DNA of 64,000 nt, taken from positions 41,415 to 105,414 of the forward strand of contig JAKUHH010000100.1 in NCBI GenBank assembly GCA_022701365.1, given 5' to 3'. Under the pieces are notes generated by a model. The model ran no database searches. It was not told the DNA's origin and worked only from the letters and a program-made list of their open reading frames with translations. The position numbers and the translations under genes are program-made. Below, in pieces: positions 43,932 through 57,197 of this stretch (the stretch's first letter is position 1; each line of letters starts with the position of its first letter). Origin of the DNA: Mycocentrospora acerina (lineage: Eukaryota; Ascomycota; Dothideomycetes; Pleosporales).

Positions 43932-46009
43932 AGTGCTATTAAAGGTCTTCTAGATAACTTCTAGGAAGTTCCTGCGTTGTTTTCTAAAGGCAAGTCCTAG
44001 TTCTTATGTCTTAGGCTCTTCTAATATTTTTAAAGTAGTATTTAACAGTTTATAAGGTGAGTTTCTAGTTCCTAATTATCTTTACTTAGTAGGTAACCTT
44101 TCTATCTAATTAGGAACTTAAGTCCTTGTTTAGTTTCTTAGTAGTTAATGATTTTCTTAACTTCATAACTGTCGTTAATGTCTGGTTTGAAATAGAATGT
44201 TTGTTAAATTAGCATTTCTAGGTTAGCAGGTTCTAATAGAGAGACGTAGAACACTAGGTGGATTTTAGCGTCTTTAGAGAGTTTGAGTTTGTAGTTAACT
44301 GGTCCCCTTAGTTTAATAATAAAAAATAGTCTGACTTTAACGTAGTCTAGTTTCTTGCTTGGTCTTCTTGTCCTGAGATTTTTTGTAAGAAGATACACTT
44401 TATCCCCCTTCTTAAGCTAAGGTGCTGTTTTTCTTTTTCTGTTTGTATAAGCAATAGCTTTTTGCTGTGCTGTTTTAATGTTTTTCTTTAAATTCTTGTG
44501 TACTTTCTTTAGTTCTTCTGCTGTAATTACTGCTAATTCTGTTTGTAAACTAGGAAATGTTTATGTAAACAAGTTTAGGTGTTGTCTGTGGTTTGCGAAG
44601 TACAGCGTTGTGCCTGTTGCTTCTAATAACTTGTTGTTGTAGGCTATCTGTGCTATTAGTAGTAATAATACCTAATTGTTTTGTTGTTAATTACTGTATA
44701 TCTGTAGGTAAGTTTCTATAGTTTAATTTGTTCTTTCTGTTTGTCTATCTGTCTGTGGATAATAGGCAGTAGACAGTTTTCTTTTTGTTCCTATTGCAGC
44801 TATCAGGGTTGTCTAATAGTTTAATGTGAATAGTTTATCTCTGTCGCTAATGATTGATTCTAGGATGCTGTAGTTTTGTACTATTTAATCTAGGATTACG
44901 TGTCCTAACTGTGTTGCATCATAATTGTCTTAGAATAGTATTATCTTAGCGTATTTTGTAAGTCTGTTAACAATAACTAGTATTGCGTTGTAAGCAATAT
45001 TAGTGACAGGGTCTTTAGAGTTTAGTAAGCTAGTGACAAAGTCTATAGTAATGTCTGTCTAAGGTGCCTTAGGTGCTTAGATTAGCTGCATTTCTCTATA
45101 CTTGGTGTGTGTACTATGCTTATTTTGTTAACAGTGTAAGCATTTCTTAATGTAAGCTGTGATTTTTTCTTTTATGTGCAAAAACTTGTAGTTTTGTTGT
45201 ATAAGTTCTATTATTCTGGTAATTCTAGGATGTCTGTGTACCAGGTTGTTATAATGATTTCTAATGACTTGTTCTTGTAATTCCTTAGGTACATTTAGTA
45301 GAATGTTTTTCTTATTCTTAATTTGTAATATGTTGTTTAGCTGCTAGGATAGTCTAATTAATCTATCTCTGTTGACTTGCAGTATTACTGACTGAATAAT
45401 TTCTTTTTTTCCTGCAATGTTAGTTCTCCTACTTAAAGCATTAGCTCTTCTATTGTCCTTTCCTAGTATGTACAGGACTTTAAACTTATATTGTCCTAAC
45501 ATTTTAGACTATCTAACCTGTTATTAGTTAAGTACTTTAGTAGTTGTGAAGTGGAGTAAGTTCTTATAATTAGTGTAGATTGTAAGTTCTGAACAGCTTT
45601 CTGCGTAGATTCTCTAATGTTGTAATGCAGAAATAATTGCTATAAGTTCTTTGTTGTGCACATTGTATCTTTCTTCTAGTCTGCTAAATTTGCGAGAATA
45701 GTATGCAATAGGATGCTACTTGCTGTCACGTTCTTAACAAGCGCATGCTCTTAATGCTAAATCTGATGCATCAGTTTTAATTTGTAAGGGTTCTCTGCTG
45801 TGAAAGGCTACTATAGTTAGTAGCTTAATGCATGCTTGCTTTAGTAATTAAAAGGCGGTTTCCTGTTTATCTTTCTACTAAAATGTTGTATCTTTCTGCG
45901 TAAGCTTAGTGAGTGGTATTGCGTAGCGTAAATAGTCCTTTATGAATCTTTAGTTGAAGTTGCAGAATCCTAAGAATGCCTATATTTCTTTTACTGTTTT
46001 TAGTTATAG

Positions 46010-46264
46010 CTATTCTTTCACAGTTCTAGTCTTTTCCTTACTTATCTGTACTCCTTCTATTCCTACTGTAAAGCCCAGGAATTCCACTTCTGTCTTGTAA
46101 AACTTGCATTTCTCTAGTTTAAGCTGTAGTTTAGCTTTTTCTAATGCTGTAAGTACCTTCTTAACATGCTTAATGTGTTCCTTTATGTTGTCTAAGTAAA
46201 TAAGGATGTTATCTAGGTAAGTGATGGCGAATATATCTAAGTACTCTCGTAGTACATTGTTCAT
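46010..46264 (-). pseudogene. Reverse transcriptase core of gypsy 1, open fragment
   Basis: Longest open piece of pol: VLREYLDIFAITYLDNILIY then LEKCKFYKTEVEFLGFTVG. This is the palm and thumb boundary of a Ty3/gypsy reverse transcriptase; the second catalytic Asp of YLDD is Asn. Confidence 0.88.
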
Positions 46265-48959
46265 TAGTGCTTAGCACGTTGCTGGTGCGTTAGTAAGACT
46301 AAAGGGCATGACAGTGTATTTGTAGTGTCTGTAGCGCGTTTGAAAAGCAGTCTTCTATTCTTTACCTTTCTTTATTCGTATCAGGTTGTACGCGCCTCTT
46401 AAGTCTAGGGCTGTAAAGATCTTTGCTTAAGAAAGTCTATCTTGTAACTCTAATATATTTAGTAGTAGATATTGGTTCTTAATTATAATATTATTTAACT
46501 TCTAGTAGTTAACACATAGTTAAAAGGTTCTGTCCTTCTTAGGTACAAAGAGGATAGGGTAACCTGCTAGTAATTCTGATTCCTTAATAAATCCTTTCTT
46601 GAGATTCTTAGCTATGTACTTGCGAAGTACCTTAAGCTCTTTCTCTAATAATCTGTATATTAGCTTAAAAGTTAGTTGCTTTCCTTCCTGCAGGATGATT
46701 TTGTGATCCTAGGGCTAATGCTTAGCTAGCGCAGCTGCGCCTAACTCTTCCTAAAAGAGGCAGTCCTACGCTTAATACTCTTTAGGGATAACAGGAGTTA
46801 TACGTTTCTTTACCTCTCTGTAGGTTTCTCCTTAAACTCTTGCTTTATAACCTATAGAGCTATTAGTGTCTGCAGAGTTAACTCCTACTGTCTTAAGGAC
46901 GTCTTTCTTTAAAGCAATGTTATTAATTGTCTTCTTATCTACCTTTGTTTAACAACAAAGCGCAGGCTTTAATGTAGTTGTACAGGTATATTGCTTAAAA
47001 GTAAGACTCTTGCTTGCCTATAATATTATTAGGTTATGCTTTTGTAACTAAGGAAGTCCTAAAATAATATCATAAGTAGCCATCCTAAAGATATTAAAGG
47101 TAATCTGTTCCTAGTGTGACTAGATCTAAAGAGTAACGCCGTGCGTTTTGTGTGTAATCTTTAACTCTTCTAGCATTAGTTGCCTATTTGCAACTACTAT
47201 AGGGTAGGGTTGTTTTTTCTTAACAGGTAATAGTCTAGCTAACTACACTGCTCTTAATAATATAAAGTTTGTTTGTGCCCCTAAATTAAGTAGTGCCTTT
47301 ATCTAGTGTCTGTTAAGTCTTACTAATAGCTTAACTAATGTCTTAGAATTTGTTGCATTAAGTTGTCTAGCGTTATTCTAGGTGCGTAGCGCTGTCCTAA
47401 AAAAGGCTAGTCTTAAAATCTATTTATGCGCTTTACTTCTGCATGCTTAATGCATTTAGGGTTTATGCAGGTAATCTATTAGTATTAATTACAGACTCTA
47501 TTAACTGTAAGTTTTATCTAGAAGATCTCTGCTAGATTGTTAGTTCTAAGAAAATGCATCTTATCGCGCTTGTCCTAGAGGTAGTTTTTACATTTGTCGT
47601 ACTCGCAGTCAAACTATTGGTATTTGCATTTGTTCCTGCGTGCTAGAAACTATCTTAACCCTACTTTTTTACTGTAGTAGTCTGCACATAGATTATAGGA
47701 GCATGCTGTCTATAACATAGCTGCGTAATTCTTATTTCTGTAATCTAGGTAGTATCTTAGTTGTTCTGAATTAAGAGTGTCAGCATTATTCCTGCTAAGC
47801 TTATTGTCCTGACTATTTAGTAGTGTATATTCTTATGTTCCTTTAGTAAGTGCCTAGGTGTCTTTAGATAGGCTTAGCGTTGCTGATTGTGCTGGTGTCT
47901 ATAGGGCTGATTAGGATTCCAGGGTGTCAACAACTACCTATTTGTTGTCTAAATCTTTGTAGAAGGCGTCTTTGATGTCTAGAGGTGCAAATATGATTGC
48001 ATTTACCTGTCTAGTAACTATATTCTTAGATCTATAGTTTCTAGATATATAGCCTAGTTTGCTATAGCTATAACAAGTTCGCGTAGACTTGTCACAGTTA
48101 TTGTTGCTATTCCTAGTATCCTTTTGCAGATTTCCTTTATACTCTTAGCTTTTGTTAATGTTATTAAGGTGCATAGATTTAGATCTATAGCAGCTATAGA
48201 TTCTGTTGCTCCTTCCTTAATATCCAGATTGTTATCTATAGTTAAATTGTTAAGTAGTGTTAGCAGCATATAGTGGTCATTGTCCACGATTGTTAGTAGA
48301 TCTATATCTGGGTCAAGGTTAACTGTCTTGTTGTAATTCCATAGATAGCTTGTGGAGAGCGTTGTTAATGCTGATTGCTACTTTAACTAGTTCGCTTAGG
48401 CTATTAAGCGTAGAACTACTTCTTATAAGTTCTTCCTTAACTTTAGGCTTAAGTCCTTAGCAGAATATAGTTATAAGTGCTTTGTTATCCTAGTCTATAA
48501 GTAATGCGTACTGCTAAAAGGTTGTAGCATATTTAGCAGCAGAGTAGGTTTGCCTGAGCGTTTAGATAGATCTACTAGCAGTAGTTGCTTTGTTAGCAAG
48601 TCTAAACACCTTGCAAGTGTGTTCCTTAAATTTGCTAAAGTCTCTTATCTAAAGCTCTACTTTGTTAGATACATCGCTGTTTATGTACTTAATTAAGAAG
48701 AGCTTGATCTATTAAAGGGCTAGTCCTCTTATGTAGGTAGAAGCTAGTAAGACACGTTTTTCTTCTAGGATACGTTCTCCCTAGAAGTTAAAGAAGAGGT
48801 TAAACTAGAGAAGCTATTTGTCTAGTTTCTTCCTGTCTCTATAATAGAAGTCAGGGTTAGCAACTTTGTAGCTTCTGTAGTAGCTAACAGAGGGTTCCTA
48901 AGTACTGCTAAGAGTAGCACTGTTTCTTAAGTTGTTACTTATCTTAAGGGTGTTTAAAA

Positions 48960-49352
48960 TGTTAAGATCCTGTTCTGTACTTAATCTTAGTAGTTAATAA
49001 CCTTCTAATACTAGTACTAAAGTAGAACAGGTTTAAGGTTAGTTCTTAGGGATAGAGTAGGTTTAGGGAAACAAGGTTAGTTTAATGCACGTATTAAGGA
49101 TACACTGTGATTAAGGGTAAGAGGCAATAAGTAGATTAATTGACAAGGTTAAACACATTACTATAAGGGTAGTGTTCCTACTAACTATATACTTGATTAT
49201 AATGTGGTGCTTAGTACTGATCATAATGCTCAGTGTACTGATCACAACTGATCACACTGAGCACTGAGCACGTCACGTGATCTGGGTTGCTCAGTTGCCG
49301 CGAGGCTGGTTGATTGGTCAGGGCGCATCCCTTGCCCAACCTGGCCTTAACA
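48960..49352 (-). repeat. 5' LTR of gypsy 1, U3 type D
   Basis: 393 bp, equal in length to its partner at 42,947 and differing by scattered C/T and G/A changes. Contains the TATA-like TATATAG before the conserved R/U5 block and GTCACGTGATC in U3. Confidence 0.92.
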
Positions 49353-49682
49353 CAGCAGCAGCTAGGATTGTCTGATTTTTTTGTTGTTGTTTTTTGTGTT
49401 TTTGTAGTAACCGGCTTTGGTGAGCTTTTGCAGTCTCTTCTTTGCTTTCTCTAGATATATAGATAGTAGCATAAGAGTCTGCAGGCTTACTCCACGGCTT
49501 TGCTAGTAGAATAGATATTTCCTCTGTATTAGAGTGTTTCTCTATTCTTCTTGCTAGCCTGCTAAGTTGAGTTTGTTTTTCTGTGTTTTGTGTATTTTTT
49601 GTGTTTTTTTGTTGTTGTTTTTCTCTGCTAATAGCTTTCCTAATAGGGTGGTTGCTACTGAAAGCTAGTAGCCTTAAGGCAT
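49353..49682 (-). mobile_element. LINE copy 2, upstream part
   Basis: Continuation of the LINE beyond the gypsy insertion. The minus frame reads RRIEKHSNTEEISILLAKPW and SKPADSYATIYISR, matching 1-120, and is open for most of its length. It is cut at 49,683 by the LTR of the second gypsy. Confidence 0.85.
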
Positions 49683-50170
49683 TGTTACGATCGGATTCTA
49701 CGACCTCCAGGCTAGAATCAGAAAGGTACAAAGTCCTTAACTAAAGGATTGTACGGGCTAAGCCCTTCAGTAAGGAGCAGTCACGTGACTAGCTTAACTC
49801 TTAGCAGAGTAAGCCAGGACACATAATAAGTAAGCTTAACTTCTAACATCATAAGCTAGGAGCTTAACTTCACGTATTATAAGCTGTCTTAACTAATAAC
49901 TATAATTTGCAGGGGACTTATAGGATTCCCCTATTATGTATATAAACAATAGGAACACTACCCTTATAGTAATGTGTTTATCCTTATTAATTAATCTACT
50001 TATTGCTTCTTACCCTTAATTACAGTGTATTATTAATATGTGCATTAAACTAACCTTATTTCCCTAAACCTACTCTATCTCTAAGAACTAACCTTAAACC
50101 TGTTCTACTTTAGTACTAGTATTAGAAGGTCTTTAACTACTAAGATTAAGTACAGAACAGGATCTTAACA
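49683..50170 (+). repeat. 5' LTR of gypsy 2, U3 type A
   Basis: 488 bp, TGTTACGATC...ATCTTAACA. U3 is 49,683-49,948; TATATAA precedes the conserved 222-bp R/U5 block (49,949-50,170). Confidence 0.9.
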
Positions 50171-53100
50171 TTTTAAACACCCTTAAGATAAGTAATAATT
50201 TAAGAAATAGTGCTACCCCTAGCAGTACTTAAGAACCCTCTGTTAGCTACTATAGAAGCTATAAAGTTGCTAACCCTAACTTCTATTATAGAGACAGGAA
50301 GAAACTAGACAAATAGCTTCTCTAGTTAGACCTCTTCTTTAACTTCTAGGGAGAACGTATCCTAGAAGACAAATATGTCTTACTAGCTTTAACTTATATA
50401 AGAGGATAAGCCCTTTAATAGATTAAACCCTTTATAATTAAGTATATAAACAGTAATGCATCTAATAAAGTAGAGCTTTAGATAAAAGACTTTAGCAAAT
50501 TTAAGGAACACGCTCACAAGGTGTTTAGACTTACTAATAAAGCAACTACTACTAGTAGATCTATCTAAACGCTTAGGCAAACCTACTCTGCTGCTAAATA
50601 TGCTACAACCTTTTAGCAGTATACATTACTTACAGACTTAGACAACAAAGCACTTATAACTATGTTCTGCTAAGGACTTAAGCCTAAAGTTAAGGAAGAA
50701 CTTATAAGAAGTAGTTCTATACTTAACAGCCTTAGCAAACTAGTTAAAGTAGCAATTAGCATTAACAACGCTCTCTACAAGCTATCTATAGAACTACAAC
50801 AAGATAGTTAACCTTAACCTAGATATAGATCTACTAATAACAATTGTAGACAACAACTACTATACGCTGCTAATACAACATAATAATTTAACTATAGACA
50901 ACAATCTAGATATTAGGGAAGGAGCAACAGAATCTATAGCTCCTAAGGACCTAAATCTATGCACCTTAATAACATTAACAAACACTAAGAGTACAAAGGA
51001 AATCTGCAAAAGGATACTAGGAACAGCAACAACAACTGTAACAAGTCCACGCAAACTTGTTATAGCTATAGCAAGCTAGGCTATATATCTAGAAACTGTA
51101 GATCTAAGAATATAGTTACTAGACAAGTAAATATAATTATGTTTATACCTTTAGACATAAAAGATGCCTTCTACAAGGATTTAGACAACAAATAGGTAGT
51201 TATTAACCCTTTAGAATCCTAATTAGCCCTATAGACGCTAGCACAATTAGCAACACTAAGCCTATTAAAAGACACTTAGGCGCTTACTAAAGGAACGCAA
51301 GAATATACACTACTAAACAGTTAAGACAATAAGCTTAGCAGGAACAACACTAACACTCCTAAATTAGAATAACTAAGATACTACCTAGATTACAGAAATA
51401 AGAATTACGCAGCTATATTATAGACAGTATACTCCTATAATTTATATGCAGACTACTACAGCAATAAGGTAGAGGCAGGATAGTTTCTAGCATATAGAAA
51501 TAAATGCAAGTACTAATAGTATAACTGTAAGCATAACAAATGTAAAAACTACCTCTAAGATAAATATAAAAAAATGCATTTTCTTAGAACTAACAATCTA
51601 GCAGAGATCTTCTAGATAAAACTTACAGTTAATAAAGTCTATAACTAATACTAATAGATTACCTGCATAAACCCTAAATGCATTAAGCATGCAGAAGTAA
51701 AGCGCATTAATAGATTTTAAGACTAGCCTTTTTTAGGTCAGCGCTACGCACCTAGAATAACGCTAGACAACTTAATGCAACAAATTCTAAGACATTAGTT
51801 AAGCTACTAGTAAGACTTAATAGACACTAGATAAAAGCACTACTTAATTTAGAGGCATAAATAAACTTTATATTAGCAAGAGCAGTATAGATAGCTAGAC
51901 TATTACTTATTAAGAAAAAACAACCCTACCCTATAGTAGTTGCAAATAGGCAACTAATGCTAGAAGAGTTAAAGATTACACACAAAACGCACAGTGTTAC
52001 TCTTTAGATCTAGTTACACTAGGAACAGATTACCTTTAATATCTTTAGGATAGCTACTTATAATATTATCTTAGGACTTCCTTAGTTATAAAAGCATAAC
52101 CTAACAATATTAAAGGCAAGACAGAGTCTTACTTTTAAGCAATGTACCTGTATAACTATATTAAAGCCTGCGCTTTGTTATTAAGCAAAGGTAAATAAGA
52201 AGATAATTAATATTATTGCTTTAAATAAAGATATCCTTAAGATAGTAGGAGTTAACTCTGCAGATACTAATAGCTCTATAAGTTACAAAGCAAGAGTTTA
52301 AAGAGAAACCTACAGAGAAGTAAGAGAATATACAACTCCTGTTATCCTTAAAGAGTATTAAGCATAGGACTACCTCTTTTAAGAAGAGTTAAGCACAGCT
52401 ACACTAGCTAAGCATTAGCCTTAAGATTACAAAATTATCCTGCAGGAAGGAAAGTAACTAACTTTTAAGCTAATATACAGATTATTAGAGAAAGAGCTTA
52501 AAGTACTTTGCAAGTATATAGCTAAGAATCTTAAGAAAGGATTTATTAAGGAATTAGAATTACTAGCAGGTTACTCTATTCTCTTTGTACTTAAGAAGGA
52601 CAGACCTCTTTAACTATATATTAACTACTAGAAGTTAAATAATATTATAATTAAGAACAGATATCTACTACTAAATATATTAGAGTTACAAGATAGACTT
52701 TTCTAAGTAAAGATCTTTACAGCCCTAGACTTAAGAGGCGCGTATAACCTAATATAAATAAAGAAAGGTAAAGAATAGAAAACTGCTTTTTAAACGCGCT
52801 ACAGACACTACAAATACACTATTATGCCCTTTAGTCTTACTAACACACTAGCAACGTGCTAAGCACTAATAAACAACATACTATAAGAGTACTTAGATAT
52901 ATTTACTATTACTTACTTAGATAACATTTTTATTTATTTAGACAACATAAAAGAATATATTAAGCATATTAAGAAAGTACTTATAGCATTAGAGAAAGCT
53001 AAACTACAGCTTAAACTAAAGAAATGCAAGTTTTATAAAATAGAAGTAGAATTCCTAGGCTTTACAGTAAGAATAGAAAGAGTATAGATAAGCAAAGAAA

Positions 53101-55201
53101 AAACTAGAACTGTAAAAGAATAGCTACAACTAAAAACAGTTAAGGAAATACAGGCATTCTTAGGATTCTGCAACTTTAACTAAAGATTTATAAAGGACTA
53201 CTTATGCTACACAATACTACTTACTAAGCTTACACAGAAAGATACAACATTCTAGTAGAAAGATAAGCAGGAAACTGCCTTTTAATTACTTAAGCAAGCA
53301 TGTATTAAGCTACTAACTATAGTAGCCTTTTGCAGCAAGGAACCCTTACAAATTAAAACTAATGCATTAGATTTAGCATTAAGAGCATGCGCTTATTAAG
53401 AATGCAACAGTAAGTAGCATCTTATTGCATACTATTCTTACAAATTTAGCAGACTAGAAGAAAGATACAATGTGCATAATAAAGAACTTATAGCAATTAT
53501 CTCTGTATTACAATATTAGAGAATCTACACAAAAAGCTGTTTAGAGCTTATAATCTACACTAACTATAAGAACTTACTCTACTTTACAACTACTAAGGTA
53601 CTTAACTAATAATAAGTTAGATAGTCTAAAATATTAGGATACTATAAGTTTAAAGTCCTGTATACACTAAGAAAAAATGATAGATAAGCTAATACTTTAA
53701 GTAAGAGAACTAATATTACAGGAGAAAAAGAAATTGTTTAGTTAGTAATACTGCAAGTTAACAGAGATAGATTAATTAGACTACCCTAGCAGCTAAACAA
53801 TATCCTATAAATTAAGAATAAAGAAAATATTCTACTAAATATACTAGAGGAATTATAAGAACAAGTTATTAGAGATTACTATAATAACTTAGTACACAGA
53901 TATCCTAGAATTACTAGAATAATAGAACTTATACAATAAAACTACAAGTTTTTGCATATAAAAGAAAAAATCACAGCGTACATTAAGAAATGCTTATACT
54001 GTTAATAAAATAAGCATAGTACACACACTAAGTATAGAGAAATGCAGCTAATCTAAGCACCTAAGGCACTTTAGACAGACATTACTATAGACTTTATTAC
54101 TAGCTTACTAAACTCTAAAGACCCTGTTACTAATATTACTTATAATGCAATACTAGTTGTTATTAACAGACTTATAAAATACGCTAAGATAATACTATTC
54201 TAAGACAATTATAATGTAACATAGTTAGGACATATAAACTTAGACTAAATAGTACAAAACTACAGTATCCTAGAATTAATTATTAGTAACAGAGACAAAC
54301 TATTTACATTAAACTATTAGATAACCCTAATAGCTGCAATAGGAATAAAACAAAAACTGTCTACTGCCTATTATCTACAGACAGATAGATAAATAGAAAG
54401 AATAAATTAAACTATAGAAACTTACCTACAGATATACAGTAATTAACAATAAAATAATTAGGTATTACTACTACTAATAGCACAGATAGCCTATAACAAT
54501 AAACTATTAAAAGCAACAGGCATAACACTATACTTTATAAACTACAGATAATATTTAAACCTCTTTATATAAACATTTCCTAGTTAATAAACAGAATTAG
54601 CAGTAATTACAGCAAAAGAACTAAAGAAAGTACATAAAAAATTAAAAGAAAATATTAAAATAGCACAGCAAAAAGCTATTACTTATATAAACAGAAAAAG
54701 AAAAACAGCACTTTAGCTTAAGAAAGGGGATAAAGTGTATCTTCTTATAAAAAACCTTAGAATAAGAAGACTAAGCAAGAAATTAGACTATGTTAAGGTT
54801 AGACTATTTTTTATTATTAAACTAAGGGGACTAGTTAACTACAAACTTAAACTCCCTAAAGACGCTAAAATCTACTTAGTGTTCCACATCTCTCTATTAG
54901 AACCTACTAACCTAGAAACGCTAATCTAAAAAACATTCTATTTTAAACTAGACATTAACAACAGTTATAAAGTTAAAAAAATTATTAACTACTAAGAAAC
55001 TAGGCAAAGACATAAGTTCCTAATTAGATAGAAAGGTTACCTACTAAGTAAAGATAATTAGGAACTAGAAACTTACCTTACAAACTGTTAACTACTACTT
55101 TAAAAATACTAGAAGAGCCTAAGACACAAGAACTAGGTTTTGCCTCTAGAAAACAACGCAGGAACTTCCTAGAAGTTATCTAGAAGACCTTTAATAGCAC
55201 T

Positions 55202-55708
55202 CTAAGTATTTAGAGACAAATTTAAAGCTAGGCCTTCTAAAGCACTATTAAAAGACATAAGATTACCTATCTCTACATGTTCCTGTTCCTCCTGTTCCTT
55301 AATACTCTGCTCCTCTACTAAGATTGCCTCCTTAGCACAATAATCTATTAAATCTATTTGCATCTGCAATCTTTCTTCTCTAGCACACGCAGTGCGCAGA
55401 TCTTCTAGCGCCTTCTTTTGCACTTTTATTGCAACATTCTAAGCCTCTTAAGACTCTTTAATTTATTGTTGCAATTTTTCCTTTTTAGTTGCTAACTGCT
55501 TAAACTTAGATTAAGTTACTTGTACATTGCACTGTTAGCTATGTTGCAAATACTTGCTACACTTCCTAGACTAAATATAAACTTTACACACCTAATTATG
55601 CTTTACACAAGTTATGCATTTTTAGACTATTATTTTGCTAGTAATTTTAATAAATTTGTAAAGACATTAACAGCAGACAGTACTTAACTCTTTAGGATAT
55701 TTAGACAT
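55202..55708 (-). pseudogene. Antisense ORF in gypsy 2: Cys-rich plus coiled-coil protein
   Basis: Counterpart of 43,425-43,931: same strand relation to gag-pol, same 507-bp length, and the last 73 codons are open (KALEDLRTACAREERLQMQI). The Cys-rich half is damaged by stops. That the same half stays open in both copies, in elements where gag-pol is riddled with stops, is notable but may reflect low CpA content. Confidence 0.6.
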
Positions 55709-55793
55709 TATTAAAACTAGGCAGTAAATGCATAGGGACTACGCGCGTTATATAATAAGCTTAAGGGACTAAGCTAGGCAAGAAAAGGGATAG

Positions 55794-56185
55794 TGTTAAG
55801 AGCAGGTTAGGCAAGGAAGGTCTTGAACTAATCAGGTAGACCCTAGCCCTACTAAGCAACCTAAGTCACGTAATGTGCTTAGTGCTTAGTGTAATTAGTT
55901 ATAATTAGTACACTAAGCATTATAATTAGTACTAAGCACTACATTATAATTAAGTATATAGTTAGTAGGAATACCACCCTTATAGTAATGTGTTCAACCT
56001 TATTAATTAATCTACTTATTGCTTCTTACCCTTAATCACAGTGTATCATCAATACGTGCATTAAACTAACCTTGTTTCCCTAAACTTACTCTATCCCTAA
56101 GAACTAACCTTAAACCTGTTCATCTACGTACTAGTATCAGAAGGTCTTTGACCACTAAGATCAAGTACAGAACAGGATCTTAACA
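55794..56185 (+). repeat. 3' LTR of gypsy 2, U3 type D
   Basis: 392 bp. U3 55,794-55,963, conserved R/U5 55,964-56,185. Matches the gypsy 1 LTRs, not its own 5' LTR, in U3. Confidence 0.9.
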
Positions 56186-56186
56186 T

Positions 56187-57050
56187 TAACCTTAACCTAG
56201 ATATAGATCTACTAACAACAACTGTAGACAACAACCACTATATGCTGCTAACACCACTTAACAATTCAACTATAGACAACAATCTAGATATTAGGGAAGG
56301 AGCAACAGAATCTATAGCTCCTAAGGACCTAAATCTATACACTTTAATAACATTAACAAAAGCTAAGAGTATAAAGGAAATCTGCAAAAGGATACTAGGA
56401 ACAGCAACAATAACTGTAACAAGTCTACGCAAACTTGTTATAGCTGTAGCAAGCTAGGCTATATATCTAGAAACTATAGATCTAAGAATATAGTTACTAG
56501 ACAGGTAAATGTAATTATGTTTATACCTCTAGATATAAAAGATGCCTTCTACAAGGATTTAGACAATAACTAAGTATTTATTAACACCTTAGAATCCTAA
56601 TTAGCCCTATAGACGCTAGCATAATTAGTAACACTAAGCCTATTAAAAGACACCTAGGAATTTACTAAAGGAATGTAAGAATATATGCTACTAAATAGTT
56701 AGGATAATAAGCTTAGCAGGAATAACACTAATACTCCTAACTTAAAATAACTAAGATACTACCTAGACTATAGAAATAAGAATTACGCAGCTATATTATA
56801 GACAGCATGCTCCTACAATATATGTGCAGACTACTACAGCAAAAAAGTAGAGGCAGGATAGTTTCTAGCACGCAGAAATAAATGCAAATACTAATAGTTT
56901 AACTATAAGCACAACAAATGCAAAAACTACCTTTAAGATAAATATAATAAAATATATTTTCCTAGAATTAATAATCTAGCAGAGATCTTCTAGATAAAAC
57001 TTACAGTTAATAGAGTCTATAACTAATACTAATAGATTACCTATATAAAC
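56187..57050 (+). mobile_element. Gag fragment of a third gypsy copy
   Basis: Colinear with about 50,812-51,665 of gypsy 2, including the zinc-knuckle remnant. It begins directly after the LTR at 56,185, skipping 640 bp of gag, and is cut by the copia LTR at 57,051. Confidence 0.87.
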
Positions 57051-57179
57051 TGTCAGCCTACGCCTGAGAGCGCACGGGTGCAAGCACGTGTGCTCGCACG
57101 TGAGCACTCAACTCCTATATAGTCTCCGAGTCCTATACTCTTAATAATACAACAAGTTCCTCCTGATTGTTCACTTACA
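57051..57179 (+). repeat. Copia-type LTR, 129-bp form (5')
   Basis: TGTCAGCC...TTCACTTACA, 129 bp, nearly identical to the 3' LTR at 62,878-63,006. Rich in CACGTG-type hexamers. Confidence 0.9.
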
Positions 57180-57197
57180 GTTATGAGCCCGGATTGC
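57180..57197 (+). promoter_or_regulatory. Primer-binding site, half-tRNA(iMet) type
   Basis: GTTATGAGCCC directly after the LTR is complementary to an initiator-tRNA anticodon stem-loop (GGGCUCAUAAC), not to a tRNA 3' end. Copia and Ty5 are known to prime from such a half tRNA. The same site recurs at 57,539. Confidence 0.75.

Larger units (their letters stand above)
42947..49352 (-). mobile_element. Gypsy (Ty3-like) LTR retrotransposon 1, full length, inactive
   Basis: 6406 bp with two 393-bp LTRs (42,947-43,339 and 48,960-49,352) and 5-bp target duplication CAGCA (42,942-42,946; 49,353-49,357) in the LINE. Coding order on the minus strand from 48,960: Gag with a zinc knuckle (about 48,090-48,040), reverse transcriptase with ITYLDNILIYLDN (about 46,230; YLDD changed to YLDN), RNase H, integrase, and the Pol C-terminus with KKLDYVKVRLF and YVSLLEPANLE (44,398-44,204). 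The polypurine tract AAGAAGGGGGATAG abuts the 3' LTR (reverse complement of 43,340-43,353). The coding part is full of stops. Pol end layout suggests the fungal chromovirus group. Confidence 0.92.
49683..56185 (+). mobile_element. Gypsy LTR retrotransposon 2, inactive, with unlike LTRs
   Basis: 6.5-kb element in plus orientation, same internal sequence as gypsy 1. 5' LTR is type A (49,683-50,170), 3' LTR is type D (55,794-56,185). The interior starts TTTTAAACACCCTTAAG, as in gypsy 1. Zinc-knuckle remnant at about 51,045-51,105 (reads LGYISRNCRSKNIV, with one Cys and the His replaced by Tyr), reverse transcriptase with YLDNIFIYLDN near 52,920, Pol end at 54,735-54,929 (HISLLEPTNLE). Polypurine tract AAGAAAAGGGATAG directly before the 3' LTR. 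Even more AT-rich than gypsy 1. Flanks lack a shared 5-bp duplication. Confidence 0.9.

Noticed and set aside
48054..48287. Open stretch (and matches at 50,860-51,054 and 56,238-56,457) as a conserved gene
   Set aside because: These are out-of-frame or antisense readings of the gypsy gag region; the true frame carries the zinc-knuckle remnant.
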